The notes beneath the pieces are model-generated. The model did no database searches, was not told the DNA's origin, and saw only the letters and a program-made list of their open reading frames with translations. A stretch of 62,605 nt of DNA, taken from assembly GCF_013389365.1 (NCBI RefSeq), contig NZ_JACADJ010000018.1, positions 1 through 62,605 of the forward strand. The letters run 5' to 3'. The DNA comes from Desulfobacter latus (lineage in GTDB: Bacteria > Desulfobacterota > Desulfobacteria > Desulfobacterales > Desulfobacteraceae). Made by a program: the position numbers and the translations under genes. This document shows, piece by piece, positions 1-9,303 of this stretch; position 1 is the first letter of the stretch, and each line of letters begins with the position of its first letter.

Positions 1-100
1 TTAGGACATAGTGGAAGCCTTTCGTTAAAAACATACAATGCTAAGCGTGCTTTAACCGCTTGATTTTTAAGTGTTTAATTCCTGATTAAAGAGTTGTTAA

Positions 101-232
101 GTCAGCCGGGAAAATGGGAATGCGCCCACAGGTGAATGGATAATGAACAATGACCATGCTGCCCAGATTTTCGGCCTTAACCACAACATCCTGTTCGGCC
201 GTATGCGCAAATTAAACATTACCAGATCCTGA
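101..232 (+). pseudogene. Fis-type HTH fragment (C-terminal remnant of a regulator)
   Basis: An open stretch runs from just after a stop at 98-100 to a TGA at 230-232. Its last 30 codons (from ATG 143) read like the C-terminal Fis-type helix-turn-helix of sigma-54 activators: an AAQIFGL recognition helix followed by FGRMRKLNI. No ATPase domain precedes it, so it is at most the tail of a larger gene. Nothing else coding is visible in 1-586. The call rests on a short motif and could be chance. Confidence 0.35.
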
Positions 233-420
233 TTCTAAAACCGGATGATTGAAAGGTTATATGTGGCCTATTGGCCAAATAAAACCTTTTTTCAATCCTT
301 CCATTATCGTATACAATTCGGTCAAGCAGAAACCTTTTCTTCTGAATTATCAACCACAACTATTATTCATATTGCACCTAAGGTATGGGAGGTTTATTGG
401 TTGAGGATTAAAAACCTGGT

Positions 421-473
421 ACGAAATTTGTATGAAAGATCTGTACAATCTATACAGATCTTTCAAATTTCGT
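421..473. repeat. Long imperfect inverted repeat
   Basis: The arms ACGAAATTT / AAATTTCGT and GAAAGATCTGTA / TACAGATCTTTC are symmetric around a 7-base centre, giving a stem of about 21 bp with one 3-base interruption. There is no T-run after it, so a classical terminator is unlikely. It lies about 110 bases upstream of the GTG-start gene at 587 and could be an operator or a remnant end. Confidence 0.6.
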
Positions 474-586
474 TGTGGGCTGATCTGGTATATCAACACC
501 CAGACTCAACCCACAACGAAACCTCAAATTAATTCAATGTAATAAGTTGTTTTTGTTTTCGTATATAAAAACAAAAGGAGTTTTAA

Positions 587-877
587 GTGAAGGACAAACG
601 TAAAGCCTACGAAGAAAAGTTGGATGCGCAATTTGAGGAATGGAAATCGCAGATTGCGCTTCTTAAGGCCAAGGCGGACAAGACCAAAGCCGATGTAAAA
701 ATTGGATATTACAAAAAAATCGAAGCGTTGGAGAGCAAGCAGGAAGTTGCAGGTACAAAACTCCGCGAGTTGAAAAACGCAGGAGACGAGACGTGGGAAG
801 CGTTTAAAATAGGCACGGAAAAAGCCTGGAATGAAGTCAAAACAGCTTATCAAAAGACAGTCTCAAAGTTCAAATGA
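587..877 (+). CDS. Small coiled-coil protein, sll1863-type stress family
   Basis: A 96-residue protein with GTG start, chosen because AAAGGAG lies 6 bases upstream (575-580). It is almost wholly charged and helical with heptad-like spacing; Lys, Glu and Ala dominate and Pro is absent, so a single long coiled coil is expected. The composition and the WEAFK...AWNEVK stretch near the C-terminus match the small stress-response coiled-coil family typified by cyanobacterial sll1863. No signal peptide or membrane segment is seen. It is a single gene 109 bases upstream of the acyl-CoA synthetase. Biochemical role unknown. Confidence 0.7.
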   Translation: MKDKRKAYEEKLDAQFEEWKSQIALLKAKADKTKADVKIGYYKKIEALESKQEVAGTKLRELKNAGDETWEAFKIGTEKAWNEVKTAYQKTVSKFK

Positions 878-986
878 ACAATTGAGAGATGCGAACCATC
901 GTATGAATCCAAACCAAAAGGCCGGGGATAGCTTTATTGCTTAATTTTAATGTTTTGGGAGCCTGTTTAAAAAAAGAAAAATAAGG

Positions 987-3653
987 ATGAAAATGATGGG
1001 ACAATATAATCTTGATCGCATTTTTAAACCGCGGCATATTGCAGTGGTTGGTGCAAGCGAAAAAGCAGGAACAATCGGCAATGCATTGATGAAAAATCTT
1101 GTTAACCGATTTTCTGGACAGTTGTTTCCGGTGAATCCCAAACATAAAAGAATCTACCAATATGATGCCTTTAAATCTGTTTCAAAGCTTCAAACCGAAG
1201 TGGATCTTGCGATTATTGCCACACCGATGCATACGGTTGTTGATATAGTGAGTGAATGCGTTGATAAAAAAGTGGGCGGAGCCATCATTATTTCAGCCGG
1301 AGGCAAGGTGACCGGTGAAAAAGGCAAGGAAATAGAGAAAAAAATTCAGAAAATAGCTTATGCCGGCAAACTTCGTATTGTTGGACCCAACTGCTTGGGT
1401 CTCATCCGGCCCGGCGGGGACCTGAATGCCAGCTTTGTATCCGAGATGCCCGTGTCTGGAAATTTAGCATTTATATCCCAGAGCAGGGCCATTTGCACGG
1501 CTATACTTGATTTGGCTCTACAGGAGAACATTGGATTCAGCCATTTTGTAAGCACCGGCTCCATGCTTGACGTTGATTTCGGAGATATGATTGATTATCT
1601 CGGAAATGATTCCTCTGTAAAAAGTATTTTATTGTATATCGAAAGGCTTACTAATTTTCGTAAATTCATGAGTGCCGCCCGTTCGGTCTCCAGGGTCAAA
1701 CCAATCATTGTACTTAAATCCGGCAAAAGTCCGGCCGGTGCAAAAGCTGCTGCATCCCATACAGGTGCCATGGCAGGAGAGGCCGCCGTATATGATGCTG
1801 CCTTCAAGCGTGCCGGGATTGTGCGGGTGGACACCATAGAAGAGCTCTTTGACTGTGCAGAGCTGATGTCCAAACAATCAAGACCTCATGGATCCCGTTT
1901 AGCTATAATTACCAATGGAGGCGGGCCTGGGGTGATGGCCACAGACACTCTGGCTAAGTATGGCCACAAACCTGTGCCGCTTGACCCTGAATCCATGGAG
2001 GCACTTGATCAATTCCTGCCGCTCTTCTGGAGTCAAAGTAATCCGATCGACATCCTTGGTGATGCCTCGCCGGAGCGGTTTGCCCAAACCCTGGACGTCT
2101 GTTTTAACTCGAAGAATATAGACGGGGTACTTGTTATTCTCACACCCCAAGCATTTACTTCCTCTATTACAATGGCAGAAACGCTGGTGTTGACCATGAA
2201 AGGGCGTCGATATCCTGTATTTGCTTCCACGATAGGCGGTAAAAACATCGCCCCAGCAGTGGCGCTTTTGAATGAAGCGGGAATCCCGACCTATGATACG
2301 CCGGAACGGGCGGTTAGAGCTTTCCTTTACATGGTGGAATATAGCAAAAACCTTAAAACACTGCTGGAAATTCCGCCGAAATTGACCCGGCAGATAATGG
2401 TTGATCAGGATAAAGCTGGAAAGCTGATCATCCACGCGTTCCCGGGTGAATTTATGCCGGAATCGGATTCTAAGGAATTGTTAACGGCTTACGGACTGCC
2501 TGTAATAAGGACAGAAATTGCAAAAACAGAAGCAGAAGCATCAAGTATTGCCAAAGAGATGGGCTATCCGCTGGTCATGAAGATACGCTCTCCTGATATC
2601 ACCCATAAAACCGATGCTGGTGGGATAAGTTTAGATTTACGCTCAGATGCCGATGTCTGCAAAGCTTACGCACAAATCATATCGTCAGTGCGGAAGTTTA
2701 AACCCGATGTCAGAATTGAAGGGGTAATCATTCAGCCCTATTTTTCAAATGCTGATTTTGAAATTCTCCTCGGTGCCAAACGGGATGCCGGTTTTGGTCC
2801 TGTGATTCTCTTTGGAATGGGTGGAATTTACACGGAAGTTTTAAAAGACCGTGCGTTGGGGCTTCCACCCATGAACAGGTTACTTGCCCGGCGACTCATG
2901 CAGCAGACCAAAGTATACACGTTGTTGAAAGGATACAGAAACCGCTCTGCCGCCGACATGGAACAACTTGAAGAGATGATTATCAGGCTTTCTCAACTCC
3001 TGATTGATTTTCCTGAAATTGCAGAACTTGACATGAATCCTGTTATGATCAAGGCGGGAAAACCCATGCTTGTTGATGCCCAAGTATTAGTCTCAACTAT
3101 TGAAACACCTTCTCCCCTGCATCTTGTGATAAGCCCCTATCCGGAAGAGGAAGAGTCCCATCTGGTAAGCGTTGGTGGAGAGCGGATTTTTGTACGACCC
3201 ATCAAGCCTGAAGATGCTCCGCTTTTTCAATATTTTTTCAAGACACTTTCTCCAACGACAATTTATTATCGTTTTTTCGGGATATTAAAAGAATTGAACC
3301 CTGAGATGCTCGCCAGGTTTACCCAAACCGATTACGATCGTGAGGTTGCATTAGTTGCCATTGATGAAGATTGTGAAATCGATAGAATGCTGGGCGTTGC
3401 AAGAATCATCGGAGATCCGGATGGGGAAAAAGGCGAATTTGCGGTTTTGGTGGGTGATGCCTGGCAAGGCAAGGGTATTGGTTCAAACCTTTTGGAAAAA
3501 TGTCTGTCAATTGCCAAAAAACGAGGCTTTAAAACGGTTCACGGCATAGTTTTAAATGAGAACAGGAATATGATCGCTTTGGGGAAAAAGTTGGGTTTTG
3601 AAACAAAAAGAGAACCTGGCTCTGGAGAAAATAAGCTGGTGATCTATTTATGA
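987..3653 (+). CDS. ADP-forming acyl-CoA synthetase / GNAT acetyltransferase fusion (Pat-like)
   Basis: 888 residues with the order of bacterial Pat/PatZ proteins. A CoA-binding Rossmann domain comes first (about 5-130, VVGASEKAGTIGNALMKNL), then a succinyl-CoA-ligase-like region with GPNCLGL near 135 and the ASHTGA histidine motif near 255, then an ATP-grasp_5 domain (about 480-710, PLVMKIRSPDITHKTDAGG). A C-terminal GNAT domain (about 725-888) holds the acetyl-CoA loop WQGKGIGSNLLEKC. Homologues either make acetate and ATP from acetyl-CoA or, with an inactive synthetase part, act as lysine acetyltransferases that tune acyl-CoA synthetases. The histidine of ASHTGA is retained, so synthetase activity is possible. 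The start ATG follows a weak AAGG. It appears monocistronic. Confidence 0.88.
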   Translation: MKMMGQYNLDRIFKPRHIAVVGASEKAGTIGNALMKNLVNRFSGQLFPVNPKHKRIYQYDAFKSVSKLQTEVDLAIIATPMHTVVDIVSECVDKKVGGAIIISAGGKVTGEKGKEIEKKIQKIAYAGKLRIVGPNCLGLIRPGGDLNASFVSEMPVSGNLAFISQSRAICTAILDLALQENIGFSHFVSTGSMLDVDFGDMIDYLGNDSSVKSILLYIERLTNFRKFMSAARSVSRVKPIIVLKSGKSPAGAKAAASHTGAMAGEAAVYDAAFKRAGIVRVDTIEELFDCAELMSKQSRPHGSRLAIITNGGGPGVMATDTLAKYGHKPVPLDPESMEALDQFLPLFWSQSNPIDILGDASPERFAQTLDVCFNSKNIDGVLVILTPQAFTSSITMAETLVLTMKGRRYPVFASTIGGKNIAPAVALLNEAGIPTYDTPERAVRAFLYMVEYSKNLKTLLEIPPKLTRQIMVDQDKAGKLIIHAFPGEFMPESDSKELLTAYGLPVIRTEIAKTEAEASSIAKEMGYPLVMKIRSPDITHKTDAGGISLDLRSDADVCKAYAQIISSVRKFKPDVRIEGVIIQPYFSNADFEILLGAKRDAGFGPVILFGMGGIYTEVLKDRALGLPPMNRLLARRLMQQTKVYTLLKGYRNRSAADMEQLEEMIIRLSQLLIDFPEIAELDMNPVMIKAGKPMLVDAQVLVSTIETPSPLHLVISPYPEEEESHLVSVGGERIFVRPIKPEDAPLFQYFFKTLSPTTIYYRFFGILKELNPEMLARFTQTDYDREVALVAIDEDCEIDRMLGVARIIGDPDGEKGEFAVLVGDAWQGKGIGSNLLEKCLSIAKKRGFKTVHGIVLNENRNMIALGKKLGFETKREPGSGENKLVIYL

Positions 3654-3702
3654 TGAGCAGCCCATGATGCTCAGGACCGCAAATTAAATAAATTGTCCAT
3701 TT

Positions 3703-3738
3703 ACCTCACCCCTCTCTCCATGGATGAAGAGGGGAGGT
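3703..3738 (+). terminator. Hairpin after the synthetase gene, terminator-like
   Basis: ACCTCACCCCTCT and AGAGGGGAGGT form an 11-bp G/C-rich stem with one bulged A. It sits 50 bases after the stop of the preceding gene and 66 bases before hflK. The trailing T-run is poor (TATATTATT), so termination is only suggested. Confidence 0.45.
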
Positions 3739-3804
3739 ATATTATTCGCCCTGAACAAACAAGGGTCGATGAAGCTGATCGGCTTATTAATTAGGAGATA
3801 ACTT

Positions 3805-4860
3805 ATGACTGAATCAAATCACCCCCTGGGGAGCAGGCCAACGCTTGATGACCTGCTGAAAAAAAATCTAAAACAGTTTGAAAAATTCAAAGGCGCTCCG
3901 GTCCTTATCCTTGTAGGCGGTGTGGTGGTAGTCGTTGTTTTGGTGGTGGTCTTATGGACTGCATGGTTCACCGTCCAACCGGAGGAAACGGCTATTGTAC
4001 AGCGCTTTGGCAAGGTCATGCGCACGGCCGGTCCGGGACTGCATTTCAAATTCCCTTATGGTATCGAAAAGGTCCGTTTGCTGCCTACAGCTCGCGTACT
4101 CAAAGAAGAGTTCGGGTTTCGGACGGTTTCCACCGTTCCCGGTGAAAAGAGCCGCTATGATACGCGAGGCACCTACAAGGACGAGTCGCTGATGCTCACC
4201 GGGGATTTGAACGTTATCAATGTTCAGTGGATCGTTCAGTACCGCATCGAAGACCCGAGCCGCTACCTGTTTCAGGTCCGCGACACTTCAAAAACAATCC
4301 GCGACACTACCGAGGCGGTCATGCGTCGAGCAGTCGGCAACCGTCTGGGCAGCGATGTGCTGACCACCGGACGGGTGGCGGTGGCCAGTGAAGCCAAAAA
4401 CGAAATCCAGAAAATCCTGACAACCTATGAGTCTGGAGTGCGTCTGGTTACCGTAGAGCTTCAGGATGTAACCCCGCCGGATACCGTAAAACCTGCCTTT
4501 AATGAAGTCAACGAGTCGCGTCAAGACAAAGAGCGAACGATCAATAAAGCCCAGGAACAGGCCAACCGGGAAATCCCCAAGGCCCGAGGCGTGGCTACGC
4601 AAAGCATCAGCGAGGCCGAAGGTTACGCATTGGAACGTGTAAACCGGGCCCAGGGAGAGGCCACCCGTTTTGAGACCATTTTAGAACAATACGAACAGGC
4701 GCCGCAGGTCACGCGCCGGCGGTTGTATCTGGAGGCCATGACCGGTTTCCTGTCAAACATGAAAGGGCTCTATATCGTGGATAAGGACCAGAAGGCAATG
4801 GTGCCCTGGCTCCCATTGGAATCCAGTGAGCAACCATCAGCACAGGGGAGGAAACCATGA
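3805..4860 (+). CDS. hflK: HflK, SPFH membrane protein of the FtsH-regulating complex
   Basis: 351 residues. A cytoplasmic N-terminus is followed by one hydrophobic helix (about 33-55, very Val-rich), then the SPFH/Band-7 domain starting at VQPEETAIVQRFGKV. A charged helical region (about 225-290) ends in the family's conserved tail YLEAMTGFLSNMKGLYIVDK. HflK and HflC form the cage that surrounds FtsH and modulates membrane-protein turnover. RBS AGGAGA lies 6 bases before the ATG. The stop overlaps the hflC start (ATGA), so translation is probably coupled. Confidence 0.93.
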   Translation: MTESNHPLGSRPTLDDLLKKNLKQFEKFKGAPVLILVGGVVVVVVLVVVLWTAWFTVQPEETAIVQRFGKVMRTAGPGLHFKFPYGIEKVRLLPTARVLKEEFGFRTVSTVPGEKSRYDTRGTYKDESLMLTGDLNVINVQWIVQYRIEDPSRYLFQVRDTSKTIRDTTEAVMRRAVGNRLGSDVLTTGRVAVASEAKNEIQKILTTYESGVRLVTVELQDVTPPDTVKPAFNEVNESRQDKERTINKAQEQANREIPKARGVATQSISEAEGYALERVNRAQGEATRFETILEQYEQAPQVTRRRLYLEAMTGFLSNMKGLYIVDKDQKAMVPWLPLESSEQPSAQGRKP

Positions 4861-5819
4861 ACTTTACCGTAAAAGCAGTAATCATAGCAGCAGCCGTAGC
4901 GATCGTCACCCTATCCTATGGCGGTCTATATACACTGGAAGAGGGTCTGCAGGCCATTGTCGTGCAGTTTGGCCGGCCTGTTGGGGAACCGGTAACCGAG
5001 GCGGGATTGCACATGAAACTACCCTTTGTGCAGGAGGTCCGGCGATTTGAAAAGCGTCTGCTGATCTGGGATGGTGATCCGAATCAGGTTCCCACCAAGG
5101 GACGAGAGTTCATCTGGGTGGATACCACCGCCAGATGGCGGATTGCCGATGCGAAAAAATTCCTGGAGAATGTAGCCAGCGAAGAGGGGGCCCAGTCGCG
5201 TTTGAACGATATTCTCGATTCGGTCGTGCGCGACCAGGTGTCGAGCAGCGAACTCGTGGAACTCGTGCGCAGCGCATCGTGGGAGGTGCCCGAGGACGAA
5301 GCCTTGAAAGAGATACCAAAGGAGCGCGAAGAAGAGCTTAAAAGGGAGATTGCCCGGGGCAGGGAGGAGATCACCCGCACGATACTGACTAAGGCACAGA
5401 AGATCATCCCGCAATACGGCATTGAACTTGTGGATGTGCGCATCAAACGCCTGGATTACGTGGAAAGTGTCCGGGAAAAGGTCTATGAGCGTATGATTTC
5501 CGAGCGCAAGCGCATTGCCGCGCAGTTCCGCTCCGAAGGCGAAGGTCGCAGCGCCGAGATCCTCGGCACAATGGAAAAAGAGCTGCGCCAGATTCGCTCA
5601 ACGGCCTACCGCCAAGTGCAGGAGGTCCAAGGCAAAGCCGACGCTGAAGCGACGCAAATCTACGGCCAAGCGTACAATAAAAATCCAGAATTCTATGCCT
5701 TTTTGCGCACCCTTGAAAACTACAAGGAGAAAACGAATAAGAATTCCGTACTGATTCTCACCACGGACAGTGACTTCTATCAATATATCAAGCAGGCGAG
5801 CCCCAGGGGAAAAAATTGA
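4857..5819 (+). CDS. hflC: HflC, SPFH partner of HflK
   Basis: 320 residues, starting in the ATGA overlap with hflK. A signal-anchor helix (about 5-24) precedes the Band-7 domain (GLQAIVVQFGRPVGEPVTEAG). The long helical region carries the HflC-type SERKRIAAQFRSEGEGRSAEI and ends in FYAFLRTLENYK, a signature of the family. Length and order fit the family. Loss of the downstream genes (see the next three fragments) leaves hflKC as the intact unit. Confidence 0.93.
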   Translation: MNFTVKAVIIAAAVAIVTLSYGGLYTLEEGLQAIVVQFGRPVGEPVTEAGLHMKLPFVQEVRRFEKRLLIWDGDPNQVPTKGREFIWVDTTARWRIADAKKFLENVASEEGAQSRLNDILDSVVRDQVSSSELVELVRSASWEVPEDEALKEIPKEREEELKREIARGREEITRTILTKAQKIIPQYGIELVDVRIKRLDYVESVREKVYERMISERKRIAAQFRSEGEGRSAEILGTMEKELRQIRSTAYRQVQEVQGKADAEATQIYGQAYNKNPEFYAFLRTLENYKEKTNKNSVLILTTDSDFYQYIKQASPRGKN

Positions 5820-5880
5820 AGTTTTCCATCAAAAGAGACACCAATTACGGAGACAAAGAAAAATCATATCGATCAGCTAC

Positions 5881-6006
5881 GAAGACCTCCCGATTCAAAT
5901 TGTTTTGCTCGGTTCGGGTGAACCCGAATATGGTTCCCGACTCCATTATCTTCAACGTCGATATCCCCAAAAAAATGGGTTTTATCAAATGATCAAGGCC
6001 AATTAA
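5881..6006 (+). pseudogene. Fragment resembling glycogen synthase (GlgA-like)
   Basis: An open frame ending at TAA 6004-6006 encodes EDLPIQIVLLGSGEPEYGSR and then about 20 more residues. This matches the segment of GT5 glycogen/starch synthases that reads QLVLLGTGDPxYE. There is no start codon context and no other GlgA motif nearby, so it is a short fossil. A chance match is possible but the GSGEPEY core is characteristic. Confidence 0.45.
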
Positions 6007-6096
6007 AATCCTGCTATTTAATTATTTGATTGATAGCACCAGATTCAGCCGGCGCTGAATTTTAATCTGAAAGCAAAACATAAAAGGGAGCAATTT

Positions 6097-6192
6097 ATGA
6101 GCACTCATACAAACATTGACATGACCATTAAAATTGGCGGGGCAGCCGGTCAGGGGATACAGACAATTGGAAATCTTTTGGCCAGGGCATAA
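6097..6192 (+). pseudogene. Truncated 2-oxoacid:acceptor oxidoreductase subunit (N-terminal 31 residues)
   Basis: An ATG with a good RBS (AAGGGAG) opens a 31-codon frame containing TIKIGGAAGQGIQTIGNLLA, which matches the thiamine-free gamma/alpha domain start of 2-oxoglutarate or pyruvate:ferredoxin oxidoreductases (GGxAGQGxxTxGxxLA). It stops at TAA 6190-6192 where the family continues for about 150 residues or more. This is a truncated gene with its translation start still intact, so a 31-residue peptide could still be made. Confidence 0.6.
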
Positions 6193-6399
6193 GCAAAAAA
6201 AGGAGGTGAAGAATAAAACAGAAGACAAGTAGAAACCAAAACAATGTGAGGACATTGTCAAAGAAAAAAAACGAGGAACGACAGCGCACCATGGACAAAA
6301 TGTCCGTGGACACGTCTGAAGTCCACACTTATGACAAGAACCGGGCTGACGATTTGGTGGTCTGCCTGGATTCATTTCTGCTTAAAAGGAGGACAGTTA

Positions 6400-6605
6400 T
6401 GAAAATTAAGAAAATTATTATGTTGATGTTCGTTGTGTTTGCGCTTTTACTGGTTGGTTGTGAAAAAGACGGTCCCGCTGAAAATGTGGGCAAAAAGATC
6501 GATAATACTGTTGAAAATGCGGGTGATAAAATGGAAGAGGCCGTTGAAAAAACAGGCGATAAAATTAAGGAGATGGGCGACAGCATAAAAGATAGCACTA
6601 ATTAA
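6400..6605 (+). CDS. Small lipoprotein, entericidin-like size
   Basis: 68 residues. The start is the ATG at 6400 because AAAGGAGG (6385-6392) precedes it; an earlier in-frame ATG at 6246 lacks this. A Lys-rich N-terminus and a hydrophobic stretch lead to the lipobox LLVGC with the acylated Cys at residue 21. The mature part is a charged helix with a degenerate 11-residue pattern (NVGKKIDNTVE / NAGDKMEEAVE / KTGDKIKEMGD). Such repeats suggest an amphipathic helix lying on the membrane or the cell wall. Function unknown. Confidence 0.75.
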
Positions 6606-6668
6606 AACAGTACCGAATTAGACTATTCTGTGTGAAATAAAAAAGTTCAAAGAGCAACTGCATACCTG

Positions 6669-6933
6669 AAGAAGAACACATCCTGTCGCCTACCGTATCG
6701 ATTATCAGCAGGGGTCGAGGCTGGGGGGGCAGCATGGTGTGGCCGGTATCGTTTTGGGTTTTGCCAGGGAAAATCCGCTCAGGGAATCCGTCCTTTTCGG
6801 CGTTGCGGCAGGTACAGCAGCGGCCATGACACCGGGAACGGGACTATGTCGAAGGCAGGATGCTGAACGTTTGTATGGAGGCATGATTTCAGGGCTTGAA
6901 CCAAGAATAAACGGCGAGGAGAAACGACCATGA
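6669..6933 (+). pseudogene. pfkB-type 6-phosphofructokinase, C-terminal remnant with frameshift
   Basis: Two frames together recreate the C-terminus of PfkB-family 6-phosphofructokinase. One reads EEEHILSPTVSIISRGRG, then a degraded GAGDSMVAG motif. The other continues AGIVLGFARENPLRESVLFG and MTPGTGLCRRQDAERLYG. The change of frame falls near 6739, in the catalytic GAGD motif. The last codon and stop overlap the pyk start (ATGA at 6930-6933), which suggests the ancestral order pfkB-pyk with coupled translation. Confidence 0.7.
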
Positions 6934-8369
6934 GATTACCGACCCATAAAACCAAGATTGTGTGCACCATAGGACCGGCCTCACGTTCGGAGGCCGTCCT
7001 GGAACAACTGATGCTGCGGGGCATGAATGTGGCGCGGCTCAATTTCGCCCACGGCACCCGACAAGGGCATCGAGAGGATATTCGGCGCATCGAAACTGTT
7101 GCGGCAAGGCTTCAGCACCATTGCCTGATCATGGTGGACCTTCCCGGTCCTAAGATACGAATCGGCCAACTCCTGGAGGAACCACTTCTGTTGGAAAAGG
7201 GGGATGAGGCTGTTTTGATCATCAAAGACCTTGCGGCTGCCCCCAACCAAATACCAGTCGCCTACAAGCGGCTGCCGGAAAGTGTGACCGCGGGAGACGT
7301 AATTTTCCTTAATGACGGCTTCATACAGCTCCGGGTGGAGAAGGTGTCGGGGAAAGATGTCTTCTGTCAGACGGTTATCGGCGGTCCTCTCCTTTCTTAT
7401 AAAGGGTTGAGTATTCCCGGGGTGAAGATTGTGGCCGAGGCGGTATCGCAAACCGATCTCGCCTTTGTCGATTTTTCACTTCAGGAGGGTGTAAATGCCT
7501 TCGGGGTTTCCTTTGTGGAGACAGCCGCTGATCTGTTAAAGGTCAAGGAATTTGCGCAAAAAAGGGGGCACTCCGCATATGTGGTTGCCAAGATCGAGCG
7601 CGCCGAGGCCATTGACAATATCGATGAGATCCTCTTGGCGGCGGATGCGATCATGATTGCCCGCGGTGATATGGGGGTGCAGATTCCTTTACAGGACGTG
7701 CCAGCCGTTCAGAAAAAACTGATTCGCAAGGCGAATCTGCTGGGCCGGCCGGTGATAACGGCGACTCAGATGCTGGTGTCCATGACCGAGAACATACGCC
7801 CCACCCGTGCCGAGGTGTCCGATGTGGCCAACGCCATTCTTGACGGCACGGACGCGGTGATGCTGTCCGAAGAGACAGCGATTGGACGTTATTCCGCCGA
7901 AGCAGTTGAGATGCTCAGTAAGATCGCCATCTCCACCGAGCGGAAGGAAAAACCGATCGGGTGCTCAGCCGATTTGCCCACCTACTTTCGGTCGGCTGCG
8001 GGTTCCGGCAACGCCACCGTGGAAGATGTCGCCACGCTGAATGCGGTTGAATCCGCCAGTGCCTTGAATGCACGTTATATTCTGACCCGCACGCAAGGCA
8101 GAGCCGCGCCGTGCCTGATTTCCAGATTCAGACCCGACTGCTGGATACTGTCCCATGGCGGCGATGAAAAAACGAACAATCTCCTGGCCCTGGCTTACGG
8201 GGTTTATCCCGTTACCCTCGATGATGCTAAACGCGGCTTTGTCGGCACGGCCGTCCGGTGGTTGATTACGGCTGGCATGATCACAAAAGATGAAATCTTG
8301 ATCTGGATCGAGGAGGATGCGTCCGATGATGTGCTGGAAGCCTTGTCGATGAAAATTATCAAAGTATGA
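6930..8369 (+). CDS. pyk: Pyruvate kinase
   Basis: 479 residues, full length for the family. It makes pyruvate and ATP from phosphoenolpyruvate and ADP. The N-terminus has TKIVCTIGPAS; the Mg/K-binding motif MVDLPGPKIRIG follows near 70; the active-site signature KIERAEAIDNIDEI and AADAIMIARGDMGVQIP are near 215-245; and MLSEETAIGRYSAEAV is near 310. The C-terminal allosteric domain is present. It starts inside the stop of the pfkB remnant and probably lost its partner. No terminator is evident. Confidence 0.93.
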   Translation: MRLPTHKTKIVCTIGPASRSEAVLEQLMLRGMNVARLNFAHGTRQGHREDIRRIETVAARLQHHCLIMVDLPGPKIRIGQLLEEPLLLEKGDEAVLIIKDLAAAPNQIPVAYKRLPESVTAGDVIFLNDGFIQLRVEKVSGKDVFCQTVIGGPLLSYKGLSIPGVKIVAEAVSQTDLAFVDFSLQEGVNAFGVSFVETAADLLKVKEFAQKRGHSAYVVAKIERAEAIDNIDEILLAADAIMIARGDMGVQIPLQDVPAVQKKLIRKANLLGRPVITATQMLVSMTENIRPTRAEVSDVANAILDGTDAVMLSEETAIGRYSAEAVEMLSKIAISTERKEKPIGCSADLPTYFRSAAGSGNATVEDVATLNAVESASALNARYILTRTQGRAAPCLISRFRPDCWILSHGGDEKTNNLLALAYGVYPVTLDDAKRGFVGTAVRWLITAGMITKDEILIWIEEDASDDVLEALSMKIIKV

Positions 8370-8423
8370 AAGAGACACTATTTATCTTTGTTTCATATGT
8401 GATTTCCCTGTCCGGTAGTGACT

Positions 8424-8528
8424 GGGTATTTGCCATAAGCACTTTTTACCTCTAAATCGTCTGTATCTTGTGGCTAAATAGTACAAAAATACAGTATGTG
8501 GTATCCGAATTCCTTATGGCAAATATCC
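8424..8528. repeat. Dispersed repeat with inverted ends (copy 1)
   Basis: The left end GGTATTTGCCATAAG (8425-8439) is mirrored by CTTATGGCAAATATCC (8513-8528), so the unit has terminal inverted repeats. The first 56 bases (8424-8479) match the reverse complement of 48911-48966 with about five differences, and weaker similarity continues. This is the only structured feature in the 326-base pyk-hisB gap. It looks like a MITE or small interspersed palindrome; a hypothetical ORF spanning it is not credible. Confidence 0.6.
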
Positions 8529-8695
8529 AAGGTAGTGAATTCGGTGTTGACAAATATCAGAAAGGCGCATATTTTAATCCGATTCGTTATGACGTATTAC
8601 GATACGCCGTGACAGGCCGGAAAAGAAAAAGAGAGTCCCGGTTAATTATGAAGATTGTATAAAACAAATTTCTGCCGGTTTCAAGGAGTTTTTTT

Positions 8696-9283
8696 ATGAG
8701 TCGACAATCTGAGGTGTCAAGACTGACTAAGGAAACCCGGATAACTATCCGGCTAAACCTCGATGGACAGGGAAAGGCTGAGATCAGCACAGGCATTCCT
8801 TTTTTTGATCACATGCTTACAGCATTTACAGTGCATGGATTTTTTGACCTTGGGATTTCAGCAACAGGCGACCTTGACGTAGATTTTCATCATACTGTAG
8901 AGGACACGGGGCTTGTGCTAGGACAGGCGATCCAGCAGGCGTTGTCTGAGAAGGAGGGTATCCAGCGCTTTGGTGATGCAAGCGTTCCCATGGATGAATC
9001 CTTGTCCAGGGTAACCATTGATTTATCCAACCGACCTTATCTTGTTTACAATATTCCTGACAATTTGAAATCCCGGGGGCCTTTCGATGCGTATCTTGCC
9101 CGGGAGTTCTTCCAAGCAGTCTGTGTCAAAGGCGGATTTAATCTGCATATGAATACCTTGTACGGTGAGAATGAACACCATGTACTTGAGTCCATATTCA
9201 AGGCCTTTGGCCGGTCTTTGCACGCAGCCACACGTCCGATTTCTCAGGTATCAGGCGCATTATCCACCAAGGGATGTTTATAA
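8696..9283 (+). CDS. hisB: Imidazoleglycerol-phosphate dehydratase
   Basis: 195 residues, the usual length of the stand-alone enzyme. It dehydrates imidazoleglycerol phosphate to imidazole-acetol phosphate in histidine synthesis. The metal-binding motifs FFDHMLTAFTVHG and DFHHTVEDTG are near 35 and 62, and GENEHHVLESIFKAFG is near 160. The phosphatase domain found in enteric HisB fusions is absent. RBS AAGGAG precedes the ATG by 7 bases. No other his genes are adjacent. Confidence 0.93.
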   Translation: MSRQSEVSRLTKETRITIRLNLDGQGKAEISTGIPFFDHMLTAFTVHGFFDLGISATGDLDVDFHHTVEDTGLVLGQAIQQALSEKEGIQRFGDASVPMDESLSRVTIDLSNRPYLVYNIPDNLKSRGPFDAYLAREFFQAVCVKGGFNLHMNTLYGENEHHVLESIFKAFGRSLHAATRPISQVSGALSTKGCL

Positions 9284-9303
9284 TCTATTGCATGTTTCGT
9301 TGT

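Noticed and set aside
245-532. 95-residue open frame in the first gap
   Set aside because: No RBS, contains the long inverted repeat at 421-473, and the protein has no recognisable pattern; the AT-rich stretch is better seen as non-coding.
5770-5880. Separate small gene overlapping the end of hflC
   Set aside because: The start lies inside hflC and only the later part (5881-6006) has any family resemblance, which is to a GlgA fragment.
8468-8662. 64-residue open frame between pyk and hisB
   Set aside because: It overlaps the dispersed repeat at 8424-8528 and has no RBS; composition does not look coding.
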